A stretch of 36,966 nucleotides of DNA from DATLYH01 sp035575035 (GCA_035575035.1 DATLYH010000297.1:1-36966), one strand, 5' to 3'; positions 16,706 to 24,674 are shown, numbered from the stretch's first letter. The notes: generated by a model from the sequence alone, not told the origin. Numbers and translations: made by a program.

Positions 16706-18208
16706 TCAGCCGGGCGACCGGTGGACAGGCTCTCCCTCCGAAACGCAAGGGGCGGCGGAAGGATGGTCCGCTGTGCCCGCACCGGGCGTTGGTGCGGGAG
16801 GCGGCAGCGGACCGCCGACGACCCGCTCGAGCACGGCCCGGCGACGGAAATAGTCGGCGACGGCCTCGTTGTAGCGGTCCAGCAGGTTGATCACGCTGCG
16901 CTGGGCTTCGATCAGACTCAAGAACGGAATCTTCCCGGTCTGATAGGCCGACTGCGCCGCCTTCACGTTGGCCTCGGCTGCGGGCAGAATCGTCTGCTCA
17001 TACAGGCGCACGGCCCGCTCACTCTCGCGGACCTGTGCATAAGCCTGCTGCACCTCGAAGTTCACCTGGTCGGTCTGCCGGGCCAGTTCGGCCTGACGCT
17101 GGGCAAGCCGGGCCTGGGCCTCGGCGATGGCCCCATAGCGTCGCGCCTTCCGGACCGGCAGGTTCAGCCGCAACGCCAGCGCCGGACGAAGCGGCTTCTC
17201 CTGCCAGAAGGCATCGTACATCGCCAGCGCCTCGAAGTCGGGGTAAAACTCCTTGTATGCCAGGGCCAGTGCCGCCTGCTCGGCGGCGACTCTCTCGGCC
17301 AGCGCCCGCAAGTCCGGGCGGCCGGCCAGGGCGGCGGCCCGCAGCACCGCGGCTTCGGGCAATCCGTCGGCTAACTCGATCCGCCGGGGCGGCGGCGGCA
17401 GCGGCGTGTCGGGCGGAAGATGCATGAGGGTGTTAAGGCGGGCGACGGCCACCTGCCGCATCCGCTCCAGGGTCAGCCGCCGCTCCCGCTCGCGGCCGAT
17501 CTCCACCTCGGCCTGGAGCACATCCTGCTGATCAACGAGCCCGGTCTTGTAGCGGGTCTCGGCGTTCTGGCGGAACTCGCGGAGCAGCTCCAGGCTCCTG
17601 GCATTCACCTCCAGCACCCGTGCGATCAGGTAGTAGTCGTAAAAAGCGCTGCGGGCGCTTTCAATGAGCTGCAAGCGCATGTCCTCCACCTCGTTGCCGG
17701 CGGCCCGGGCTTCGGCCCAGGCGTTCTCCCCGCGCAACCGCAGCTTGCCGGGGAAGGGATATTTCTGGGCAATCTCAAGCCGGTAGCCGAAATCCACCTC
17801 GCGGGAACCGATTGACGCCGGGCCGATGGCCGCGCCGAACATCGGATCTTCCAGAGAGGTCACCTGCGGATAGCGGGCCGAGGCCGCTTGCCAGGCGGCC
17901 GTCATCTGAGCCAGCGACGGGTTGCGTGCCAGCACCTGCTCGACCAGCGCGTCGGCCGACAACTCCGCCATCCCCTCAAAGGGGGTGCAAGACGCCGCTG
18001 ACGAAGGAAGGGCGGTCGCAGAGGTAAGCTGCAAGACCTGACGGGTTTCCGGGGCCTCGTCTGCGGATACGCCATGAACAAGCGGCGAAGGTTGCGGAAC
18101 GCCTTCAGGGCACGATGCCGGTACAGGGCAAGAAAGTCCGGCGCAACCTGCCTGGAGACCCAACAGCAACAGGCACGCCCTGAGCCCCCTTTCGCGGGCT
18201 TGTCCCAT
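16706..18208 (-). CDS. TolC-family outer membrane channel lipoprotein
   Basis: A 500-residue outer membrane efflux family protein. From ATG 18208 the N-terminus is a lipoprotein signal: basic start (MGQARERG), hydrophobic core and lipobox LQAGC (Cys21). After a 60-residue linker come the two OEP repeats, with long coiled-coil helices (VLARNPSLAQMTAAW..., LDRYNEAVADYF near the end). AAGGGGAC lies about 6 bases before the ATG. The frame is also open to ATG 18346, which has a stronger GGAGGAG site, but that start would place 46 residues before the signal. TolC-type channels normally pair with an adaptor and an inner-membrane pump; no such genes are nearby. Possible cargo includes metals, drugs or secreted polymers. 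The C-terminal 30 residues are Pro-rich low complexity. Confidence 0.88.
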   Translation of the reverse strand: MGQARERGLRACLLLLGLQAGCAGLSCPVPASCPEGVPQPSPLVHGVSADEAPETRQVLQLTSATALPSSAASCTPFEGMAELSADALVEQVLARNPSLAQMTAAWQAASARYPQVTSLEDPMFGAAIGPASIGSREVDFGYRLEIAQKYPFPGKLRLRGENAWAEARAAGNEVEDMRLQLIESARSAFYDYYLIARVLEVNARSLELLREFRQNAETRYKTGLVDQQDVLQAEVEIGRERERRLTLERMRQVAVARLNTLMHLPPDTPLPPPPRRIELADGLPEAAVLRAAALAGRPDLRALAERVAAEQAALALAYKEFYPDFEALAMYDAFWQEKPLRPALALRLNLPVRKARRYGAIAEAQARLAQRQAELARQTDQVNFEVQQAYAQVRESERAVRLYEQTILPAAEANVKAAQSAYQTGKIPFLSLIEAQRSVINLLDRYNEAVADYFRRRAVLERVVGGPLPPPAPTPGAGTADHPSAAPCVSEGEPVHRSPG

Positions 18209-18618
18209 CGAACGTCCCCTTGCTGCGGAGGTGCCGCGGTGTTGTGGTTCGGCCTCCCCAGCCCCGATCTCGCCTCTGGCCAGCGCGACGGCGAGTGCCG
18301 GACTCCTTCCCGAGGAGGAGAGGGACCAGGGCGGGGAATTGATCATGGATACTCCTCCCGATGGGCCTAGCGACCGGCGAAGGGAGGTGGCAAGCAGGGC
18401 CACCGGAAGATGGAATCGGGATCGCGCCTTACTTCCGTTATCGACCGATTCCGTCGGCATTCTCCAACCAGGCGGAGCTATCCCTCGCCAAGGGATGCGC
18501 CCACCATCTCCGGCAGGTGCAGGAGGGGATGGTCAGGGAATTTCCTGGTGCCGCAGAGGTCCGCACTCTGCGCCGCGCGTTGATCTCTTCCAAGTAATCG
18601 CACGGTTCGGGGTCCGCC
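18209..18618. other. Upstream region of the TolC-family gene
   Basis: These 410 bases separate the hydrolase stop from the TolC start. They contain the alternative TolC start (ATG 18346 behind GGAGGAG) and a 78-codon + strand frame (18361-18597) with no family resemblance or ribosome site. No recognisable promoter, terminator or repeat was found. Confidence 0.4.
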
Positions 18619-19512
18619 TCACTTCGCCCGCTCACACTTTTCCAGGAAGTCGGCCAGCGTCAGGTAGAATTCCGGGTCGGGGGTGTGATAGTGCTCGTAG
18701 CCTTCCATGCGGAAGAGGTGCTTGGGCTCGTTGGCGGCGGCGAACAGGCGCTCGGCGTGGGCGAAGGGGACCAGCGAATCGGCGGTGCCGTGGGCGATGA
18801 AGACCGGCTGGGTACACTGGCCGATCTTGGCCAGGTTGTCAAACTGGTTGCGGACCAGCCAGCGGGCCGGCAGCCAGGGGTAGACTTCCTGGGCCATCTC
18901 GGGAATCGAGGTGAAGGCGCTGACCAGGACCAGCGCTCGGTGCGGCCGACGGACGGCAAGGTCGGTCGCCACTGCTCCGCCAAGCGAGCCGCCGTAAAGC
19001 AGAAGCCGCTCCGGCGGCACCTGCTTCTCGCGAACCAGCCAGTCATAGGCGGCGTCGGCGGCGGCGTAGCAGCCCGCCTCGGTCGGCTTGCCCTCGCTCT
19101 TGCCGTAGCCGGGGTAGTCGAAGATCAGCACGGCCTGCCGCAGCGGCGGCCGCTGCCAGCGGAGAATGCTCTCGCCGCGATGGCTGAGGTTGCCGGCATT
19201 GCCGTGACAGTAGAGTGTCGCCCCGTGGACCGGCTCCCAGCCCTCCGGCGGACACCACCAGGCGTGCAGCCGGGTGCCGTCCGCGGAGATCAGTTCCACG
19301 TCGGTGAAGCGCTCATTGGGCGGCGGGATCCAGTCCTCACTGGCACGGGTAGGCCGGAACAGCAGCCAGTTCTCCAGGAAGAGTAACACGAGAATCACTC
19401 CGAGGTAACAGCACGCCGCCAGGAAGGCGAGGCGGAGCAGACGGCGGAAGATGGAACGGCGGGGTGACGGGGCGGGGCCGGCAGGCTTTGTCGGGGTGGG
19501 TGCGTCGGCCAT
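18619..19512 (-). CDS. Membrane-anchored alpha/beta hydrolase (serine esterase/peptidase-like)
   Basis: A 297-residue protein. Residues 22-53 form one N-terminal membrane helix ending in LLFRPTR, as in the YqkD/Bem46-like group. The catalytic domain shows the oxyanion segment HGNAGN (103-108), the nucleophile elbow GGSLGG (Ser176), the acid in HGTADSLVPF (Asp245) and a C-terminal histidine (His274 or His276 in GYEHYH). All triad members are present, so it is probably active; the substrate is unknown. ATG 19512 is preferred over TTG 19533 because the usual hydrophilic N-terminus starts there, though only a weak GAGAGA precedes it. It lies 76 bases downstream of lnt, separated from it by the stem-loop repeat at 19543-19598. 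Confidence 0.85.
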   Translation of the reverse strand: MADAPTPTKPAGPAPSPRRSIFRRLLRLAFLAACCYLGVILVLLFLENWLLFRPTRASEDWIPPPNERFTDVELISADGTRLHAWWCPPEGWEPVHGATLYCHGNAGNLSHRGESILRWQRPPLRQAVLIFDYPGYGKSEGKPTEAGCYAAADAAYDWLVREKQVPPERLLLYGGSLGGAVATDLAVRRPHRALVLVSAFTSIPEMAQEVYPWLPARWLVRNQFDNLAKIGQCTQPVFIAHGTADSLVPFAHAERLFAAANEPKHLFRMEGYEHYHTPDPEFYLTLADFLEKCERAK

Positions 19513-19542
19513 CGGTGTCTCTCGCTGGTGCAACGTCGCTTA

Positions 19543-19598
19543 CCAGCCCTAAGTGCCAGCGAGGAGCGCAGCCATCCCTCGCTGGCGCTCAGGACTGG
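19543..19598. repeat. Imperfect 22-bp inverted repeat overlapping the lnt stop codon
   Basis: The inner arms GCCAGCGAGG (19555-19564) and CCTCGCTGGC (19577-19586) pair perfectly around a 12-base loop. Pairing extends outward with three mismatches to 19543 and 19598. The lnt stop codon (19589-19591) lies inside the right arm, so the last codons of lnt are part of the repeat. No T-run follows on either strand. Confidence 0.7.
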
Positions 19599-21583
19599 TT
19601 ATCTGGCGCCTTCTCCTGTCTGGAACGAACAATCCCCCATACTAGTCCGACACCAATCAGCACCCAGCACGACCACGGCAACCAGTCGCCCCACTGAGCA
19701 TAGAGGCTAGTGCGGCGATCGAGGGGGATTTCAGCCGTCAGCACACCTTGCACCTTTTTGAATTCGTGCCAGCGGGAGAGGGGCAAATCCCGTGCTTGTC
19801 CTATGGGCCGGACTTCACCCCAGGGCCGGAACCAACGCAGGGGCCAGGGATTCAGTGGCGGCAACTCGACAATCCCGGGATGGAGCCGCCTTGGGTCTAT
19901 CAGGCTCCAGAGATACACGTCCTCCTGTTCGAGGTATTCCGTTGAGTACGGCTCCATCACCCGGCCGTTGCCGTCGATCACCGCCGAGATACCCATGTTC
20001 ACCGCGCGGGCCACGCTGCGGCGGCACTCCACCGCGCGGAAGCGGCAGATCGCCAGGTGCTCCTCGTGCTCGCTGGTGCCGTCGAACCAGCCGTCATTGG
20101 AGATGTTCACCAAAAAATCGGCCATCGGCTCGCCGCCCGGGCGCACATACTGCCGGGCCAGATACGGGTCGGTGTCTTCATAGCAGATGAGTACACCGAA
20201 GTGATAATCGCCCAGCGCGAAGCGCGTCATCTGCTCACCGGTGCTGACGCTGTAATCAAAGTCATAAGGGGCGAACCGGTTCATCCACGGTAGCCAGTCG
20301 CGGAACGGCACGTACTCGCCGAACGGCACCCGGTGGATCTTGTCGTAGCGCCCGTCAAACTGGCCATCCTCCCGGATCAAGACGGCCGAGTTGTAGCGCC
20401 TCGACTTGTTCTCCGACTCCAACACCCGGCTGTTCAGCCCGAGCAGGGCGTCGGTCTTCCATTCCTTCACATCGTCGAGGATATCCTCATTGAGCTTCCG
20501 CACCATCCGGGCCCGCCACTCGGCCAACTCGGCCGCCGTCGGCTCCCGGCCATCACCGCCGGGCCGCCGATAGAGAGGATTGATGCGCTCGGCCGGGAAG
20601 TCTTCGGACAACTCGATCCACTCGCTCGGATAACTGGTCTCGGGCCAGACGATCAGGTCGAGCTTCAGCCCCCGCTTGAGGGCCAACCGATTCAGGTTCT
20701 GGTAATGGCCCATCATGACGCCGGCGGCATTCTCGGCCCCCGGTCCCGGCGAGGAACGCGCGTTGCGGACGCCCTGCTCCAGATTGCCCTGGATTAGAGC
20801 GACCAGCGGCCCCAGCGTGAAATTGTCCTGACCCAGCCGCCACAGCCCGTAGAGCAATGTGGCGGCGAAGAGCAGCGCCACGCCGGCCCCTTGCAACGCC
20901 AGCGCCCGGCGCGACGGCAGGCACGGTTCGGCCGGCAGCGCGAACAGCCGGCGGAACCAGCCCCACGTGTAGAGCAGCTCGAAGATCAATGCATTCACTG
21001 CGGCCACCAGGAACGTCACCGCATAGGCGCCCGCCAGGTCCGCGACCTGGATCACCGGCAGCCAGGCGTGCTGGGTGTGGCCGAGGAAGTACCAGGGAAA
21101 GCCGGTGCCGAAGTGGGCCCGGAAGAATTCCAGCGCCGTCCACACGACCGGCACCGTCACCACCAGCGGCAGCGACGTCCGCCGGTCGAGCCAGCGCACC
21201 AGGAGAACACCCACCGGCAGGTAGAGCGAGCAGTAGGTCGCCAGAGCGGCCCAGGTGTAGTACATGCGGGGATCGGCCACGCGCATCCACTGCAACACCG
21301 GCCAGAAGAAGACCAGTCCGCCCGCCCAGGCGATGAAGAAAATCCGCCGCGCCCGCACCGGCGCCCGCACCAGGCACAACAACGGCACCAGCGCCACCCA
21401 CGCCAGCCAGCCCCACGCCAGCGGGAAGTGACACATCCAGAGCAGACCGCCCGTCGCCAGCGCCGGCAGCAGCCGCGGCCAGGGGAGATGGCAAGGGGAC
21501 ACAGGGACACGGGGATACGGGGACACGGTGACCGCCGGAGTGGAGCGATCCTGATCGGTATGCAGCGAACTTTCCATGACCAT
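19589..21583 (-). CDS. lnt: Apolipoprotein N-acyltransferase
   Basis: A 664-residue inner-membrane enzyme that adds the third acyl chain to the N-terminal cysteine of lipoproteins, in the periplasmic leaflet. The N-terminal half has about six to seven membrane helices; the C-terminal half is a nitrilase domain. The triad is visible as Glu315 (WPETSYP), Lys415 (YDKIHRVPFGEYVP) and Cys467 (ICYED); the Lys-Cys spacing of 52 equals that of E. coli Lnt. The Glu-Lys spacing is about 32 residues longer, owing to a charged helical insert with RPGGDGREP. ATG 21583 is chosen because AGGAG lies 9 bases upstream; a GTG at 21610 is also in frame. Residues 20-30 are encoded by four octamer repeats (21495-21526). 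It follows moeA by 63 bases on the same strand. Confidence 0.93.
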   Translation of the reverse strand: MVMESSLHTDQDRSTPAVTVSPYPRVPVSPCHLPWPRLLPALATGGLLWMCHFPLAWGWLAWVALVPLLCLVRAPVRARRIFFIAWAGGLVFFWPVLQWMRVADPRMYYTWAALATYCSLYLPVGVLLVRWLDRRTSLPLVVTVPVVWTALEFFRAHFGTGFPWYFLGHTQHAWLPVIQVADLAGAYAVTFLVAAVNALIFELLYTWGWFRRLFALPAEPCLPSRRALALQGAGVALLFAATLLYGLWRLGQDNFTLGPLVALIQGNLEQGVRNARSSPGPGAENAAGVMMGHYQNLNRLALKRGLKLDLIVWPETSYPSEWIELSEDFPAERINPLYRRPGGDGREPTAAELAEWRARMVRKLNEDILDDVKEWKTDALLGLNSRVLESENKSRRYNSAVLIREDGQFDGRYDKIHRVPFGEYVPFRDWLPWMNRFAPYDFDYSVSTGEQMTRFALGDYHFGVLICYEDTDPYLARQYVRPGGEPMADFLVNISNDGWFDGTSEHEEHLAICRFRAVECRRSVARAVNMGISAVIDGNGRVMEPYSTEYLEQEDVYLWSLIDPRRLHPGIVELPPLNPWPLRWFRPWGEVRPIGQARDLPLSRWHEFKKVQGVLTAEIPLDRRTSLYAQWGDWLPWSCWVLIGVGLVWGIVRSRQEKAPDNQS
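21495..21526. repeat. Tandem octamer repeat (GGGGACAC, 4 copies) inside lnt
   Basis: Four consecutive octamers, with one or two changes between copies, encode the low-complexity segment SPYPRVPVSP near the Lnt N-terminus, before the first membrane helix. Related GTCACC-type motifs continue at about 21621-21645 in the spacer before lnt. Confidence 0.75.
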
Positions 21584-21646
21584 CGGATTGCTCTCCTGTT
21601 CCCGCTTCACTTCCGCACCCGATCACCTTGTCACCGTGTCACCTGG

Positions 21647-22927
21647 TCAGAGGTCCGAGTCGGTCCGCAGTACCGGGAACGACTGCCCCGCCCGGTGCTG
21701 GTGGTCGCCCGGCGGCAAAAGTACGAAGGCATTGGCCCGTGTCAGGCCGCGCAGGTCGGGCGAGCCGAACCACGGCACCGGCCGGACACGCCAGCCGCTC
21801 GCGGTCAGCTCTAGCCGCGCAGGGTGATAGGTCGGCCGGTCGGTACGGTAGGCGAAGTCCTCCGCCAGCACGGCCTGCACCATCGGCGGACCGGCCTCGG
21901 CATGGCCGGCCAACCGTCGGATCGCCGGCCGCACAAACAGCTCGAAGCAGACCAGGGCGCTGACCGGGTTGCCCGGCAGGCCAAAGACAAGAGGGGCCAG
22001 GGGACCGGGGTCAGGAGTCAGTAAAGACCCCAACGCTTCTTTCCTGACCCCTGACCCCTGACCCCTGACCCCTGTGCCAAAGAAGACCGGCTTGCCCGGC
22101 TTCATCTCCACCTTGTGAAAATGGGCCTCAACACCGAGTTCCTGCAAGACGCCCGGCACCAGGTCGAGCTTGCCCGCCGAGACGCCGCCGGAAAGAACCA
22201 GGATCGGATAGCGCAGCCCCTCGGCCACCAGCGGGCGTAGACTGTCAAGGTGGTCGCGGGCAATGCCGAGGTAGCGCGGCAGGCCGCCGGCGCGGGCGGC
22301 CTGGGCCACCAGCATCGGGCCGTTGCTGTTGCGGATCTGGCCTGGTCCCGGGGTCTGCGCCGCCTCGACCACCTCGTCGCCGGTCGAAAGGATGGCGACG
22401 CGCGGCGCCGGATGGACCCGGACCGCGGTTCGCCCTACGGTCGCCAGTACGCCGAACTCTTGCGGGCGCAGGACAGTCCCGGCCACCAGTACCGTTTCGC
22501 CCGGCCGCATTTCTTGCCCCCGCGGCAGGACATTCTGACCGGGCCGCGGCGGCCGATCCTCGACCTGGACCCGGCCGCCTTCAAGCAGACGGGTGCGCTC
22601 CACTATGACAACGGCGTCGGCACCGGCCGGGAGCGGCGCCCCGGTCATGATGCGGGCCGCCTGGCCGGGACCGAGCGGCCGGCGCGGTGTCTGACCGGCA
22701 GTGATTTCTTCGATCACGTTGAGCACGCCGCGCCCTTCCGGCAGGTCGGCCGACCGCACCGCGTAACCGTCCATCAGCGCCTTGTCATACGGCGGCATGT
22801 CAAGGTCGCTGACCACATCCTCGGCGAGGACCAGTCCCAGCGCCGCCGAGCTAAGCGGGACGGTTTCCGGCGGCAGCGGTCGGGCCTGCTGCAAGATAAT
22901 CGCCTGGGCTTGAGAAACCGAGAGCAT
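21647..22927 (-). CDS. moeA: Molybdopterin molybdotransferase MoeA, with an in-frame repeat insertion
   Basis: A 426-residue enzyme that inserts molybdate into adenylylated molybdopterin, the last common step of molybdenum cofactor synthesis in the cytoplasm. Visible hallmarks are DKALMDGYAVR (48-58), GAPLPAGADAVV (97-108), ILSTGDEV (179-186), LSGGVSAGKLD (245-255) and GLPGNPVSAL (316-325). Residues about 285-311, just before the GLPGNPVS loop, are low complexity and encoded by heptamer repeats (about 22000-22077). The flanking motifs stay intact, so the protein may still fold. ATG 22927 has GGAG 9 bases upstream; ATG 22936 abuts that site and is less likely. No other cofactor-synthesis gene is in the window. 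Confidence 0.93.
   Translation of the reverse strand: MLSVSQAQAIILQQARPLPPETVPLSSAALGLVLAEDVVSDLDMPPYDKALMDGYAVRSADLPEGRGVLNVIEEITAGQTPRRPLGPGQAARIMTGAPLPAGADAVVIVERTRLLEGGRVQVEDRPPRPGQNVLPRGQEMRPGETVLVAGTVLRPQEFGVLATVGRTAVRVHPAPRVAILSTGDEVVEAAQTPGPGQIRNSNGPMLVAQAARAGGLPRYLGIARDHLDSLRPLVAEGLRYPILVLSGGVSAGKLDLVPGVLQELGVEAHFHKVEMKPGKPVFFGTGVRGQGSGVRKEALGSLLTPDPGPLAPLVFGLPGNPVSALVCFELFVRPAIRRLAGHAEAGPPMVQAVLAEDFAYRTDRPTYHPARLELTASGWRVRPVPWFGSPDLRGLTRANAFVLLPPGDHQHRAGQSFPVLRTDSDL
22000..22077. repeat. Heptamer repeat element (TGACCCC) inserted in moeA
   Basis: Four exact tandem TGACCCC units run from 22045 to 22072. An inverted, degenerate counterpart (GGGGTCAGGAGTCA) lies at 22007-22020, so the segment can fold back. 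It adds about 27 codons without shifting the frame. Confidence 0.85.
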
Positions 22928-23454
22928 CGTAGCCATCTCCGGGAGCGTTTCGATGAAAGGGATTGTAGCATCCGGCCCGGAGAACAGGCCAGACGGATAG
23001 CCGGGTACAGTTGCACACCGGCAGGGTCGAGGAGATAGAGGCGGCGGCTTGCGCGGACGCTTCAGGTATCTTCTTTGCTCCGTCGCAATCCCCGAGGTAG
23101 GGCCAGGGTTTCTGCGCTCAGCCCCGGCCGCCCTCCCGCTGATCGCCCCCCCACTCCCTTCATCCGGTAGTAGCCGCCGGTGACACCCTCCTGTCCCAGA
23201 CGACCCCGGATAAGCAGGTCCCCGCCTCCGGGATGGATCGCTTGAGCCTGGGCGTGCGGGTGGGGCGGACCGGTGAAGGCAAGGGAGCGAAGGCGGACGA
23301 GGTGAGTGGTTCTTTCCTTTCGCATTTACCGCCTCTGGTCGGCGATTATTTGGCGATTTGCTTTCTCTCCAGCGGCGCACCCTTGATCTCCGAACGTATG
23401 ATAGGAGTGAGCGACCGCTCGAAGGGGAATGCCAAGGCCCGAGGGGGAAGTGCG
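22928..23454. other. Divergent intergenic region between moeA and the DUF2203 gene
   Basis: About 530 bases separate two divergently transcribed genes and must hold their promoters. A - strand frame at 23062-23325 (87 codons, ATG, weak GAGG 6-7 bases upstream) could be a small gene, but it has no family resemblance and a Gly/Arg/Pro-rich composition like its shadow frames. I could not identify a convincing -35/-10 pair. Confidence 0.4.
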
Positions 23455-23940
23455 ATGAACGGCTCCACCGAGAATCGAGCGCCCGGCGCCCCGGAAAAGC
23501 CGGGCGGTCCCGACAATGTCTTCAGCCTGACAACCGCTCGACGGATGCTGCCGCTGGTACGGCAGATCGTCGCCGATATCCTGGGCCGCGGCCAGCGTCT
23601 GAAGCGCCTGCACGCCGAAAAGGATTGCCTGGACCGCCAGCGCCGCACGCTGGCCTGGCCGGGACGGTCTCGCCGCTACCAGCTCCAGGACGAGATCGCC
23701 GACGAGGAACGGGGTCTTCAGGAGGCGGTCGCCGAGCTGGACAGCCTCGGCCTGGTCCTCCTCGACGAAGACGAAGGCCGGGTCGGCTTCCCGACCCTGG
23801 TGAATGAGCGGCGGGCCTTCTTCACCTGGCAACCCGGTGAGGATGGCCTGAAGCACTGGCATTTCCTGGGCGAAAGCATCCGCCGGGTCATCCCGCCAAG
23901 TTGGGCCAAGGCCGACGGCCTCCGCCCCGGCAAGGTCTAA
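23455..23940 (+). CDS. DUF2203 family protein
   Basis: A 161-residue cytoplasmic protein. After a polar N-terminus it shows the DUF2203 pattern: FSLTTARRMLPLVRQIV (helix 1), a long basic-acidic helical hairpin, then GLVLLDEDEGRVGFPTLVNERRAFFTWQ and the closing HWHFLGE. The conserved DFPT/GFPT, W and HWH elements are present. Function of the family is unknown; the two His suggest metal or ligand binding but this is not demonstrated. ATG 23455 is favoured by the purine-rich GAGGGGGAAG 4 bases upstream; an in-frame ATG at 23398 would add 19 residues outside the family. It is transcribed away from moeA. The intrinsic terminator at 24231 could end its transcript. Confidence 0.8.
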   Translation: MNGSTENRAPGAPEKPGGPDNVFSLTTARRMLPLVRQIVADILGRGQRLKRLHAEKDCLDRQRRTLAWPGRSRRYQLQDEIADEERGLQEAVAELDSLGLVLLDEDEGRVGFPTLVNERRAFFTWQPGEDGLKHWHFLGESIRRVIPPSWAKADGLRPGKV

Positions 23941-24001
23941 ACCGCGTCGCGAGCCCCGTTGCGGGAAAAAGTTTCGAAAGGAAAATTTCTCCCTGACTCG
24001 C

Positions 24002-24030
24002 TTGCATTCCCCGCATTGCTGTCCTACGTT
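24002..24030 (+). promoter_or_regulatory. Weak promoter candidate before the structured RNA
   Basis: TTGCAT (24002-24007), a 17-base spacer and TACGTT (24025-24030). The -10 match is poor. The predicted start near 24037 falls just before the first stem of the candidate RNA. Confidence 0.3.
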
Positions 24031-24040
24031 TCCAATGTGA

Positions 24041-24264
24041 CATGGGTGAGCCATGCACCACTCGGCTCGCTCAACGGAACGGAGGAGGTCAGGGAAAATC
24101 CCCCCTCCTTCGGCACTGTGCCGCAACGGCGGCGCAGTTCAACAGTGAGCTTTCTACCGTCCGAGGGGGACGGTTTAAGGCTGCCAGGCTACCGAAGGGA
24201 TGGACGGGACCCGTAAGTACGCTTGGTTTCCCGGGCTTCCGAAAGGAAGCCCGGATTTTTTTTA
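24041..24264 (+). ncRNA. Candidate structured non-coding RNA or 3' leader element, class not recognised
   Basis: The stretch folds compactly and ends in an intrinsic terminator. Stem A: 24046-24052 with 24064-24070. Stem B: GGAGG 24084-24088 with 24104-24108, with an inner GGG/CCC. Junction closing stem: CCTTCGG 24107-24113 with CCGAAGG 24192-24198 (competing by 2 bases with stem B). Inside it, CACTGT 24114-24119 pairs with ACAGTG 24142-24147 around a GCCG-CAA-CGGC hairpin; AGCTTT 24148-24153 pairs with AAGGCT 24177-24182 around the perfect hairpin ACCGTCC/GGACGGT (24156-24174). So the junction has three arms plus a free GCCAGGCTA. It does not match the riboswitch classes I could recall. It could be an independent small RNA or the 3' UTR of the DUF2203 gene, whose stop is 100 bases upstream. 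Confidence 0.5.
24231..24263 (+). terminator. Intrinsic (Rho-independent) terminator
   Basis: CCGGGCTTCC and GGAAGCCCGG form a perfect 10-bp stem closed by a GAAA tetraloop, followed by A and eight T (24256-24263). This is the clearest intrinsic terminator in the window. It ends the candidate RNA or the DUF2203 transcript. Confidence 0.92.
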
Positions 24265-24674
24265 TCCCGCCAAGACCGACAGGACCGCAGCAGCCCAGGG
24301 GGGAGGAGGAACGCCCAACAACCAAATCGGGTTCAAGGCGATCCGCGAACAAAGGGCGCCACCTTCAGACCGCAACGCCAGCGGAGGCTCGACGCGTCGA
24401 GGCCGCCGAAAAAAGGGCGCCGATCCGCCTGGGAAACGCTGGTCGCTACAAAGAAAACCGGTCCCCCCTCCCGACCACTCATGACAGCTGTCGGTGCGGC
24501 CAGGCGAGCGGCCGGTGTGAACCGGCCGGTGCGGCGTTGACAACCTAGGGGCCTCGATGGCGAGTCTGGTCGGCGTATGCCACGCCTCGTCAGGGGGCCA
24601 TTACGGGGCAATAACCACTTGATCACCCCACGAAAACCTGGGTACACCCGGTCGGCTTCCTGCTCAAATTGCTC
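24265..24674. other. Non-coding stretch between the terminator and the next promoter
   Basis: About 410 bases with no credible gene. It contains a 10-bp palindrome GACAGCTGTC (24483-24492) and a perfect hairpin CGGCCGGT-GTGA-ACCGGCCG (24509-24528) without a T-run. Composition is slightly richer in A than the genes around it. Confidence 0.4.

Noticed and set aside
18361..18597. 78-codon + strand open frame as a gene
   Set aside because: It lies antisense to the upstream part of the TolC frame, has no ribosome site and no recognisable domain.
23062..23325. 87-codon - strand open frame as a gene
   Set aside because: It has only a weak ribosome site, no family resemblance and a composition like the shadow frames of GC-rich DNA. 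Kept only as a note in the gap entry.
24041..24264. Known riboswitch or housekeeping RNA (cobalamin, c-di-GMP-I, SAH, SRP, 6S, RNase P)
   Set aside because: Short resemblances exist (GCCGCAACGG to the cobalamin core, GCCAGGCTACCG to the 3' end of c-di-GMP-I, GCAACGGCG to SAH), but each class lacks its other obligatory motifs here, for example no B12 box and no GCAAAGCC segment.
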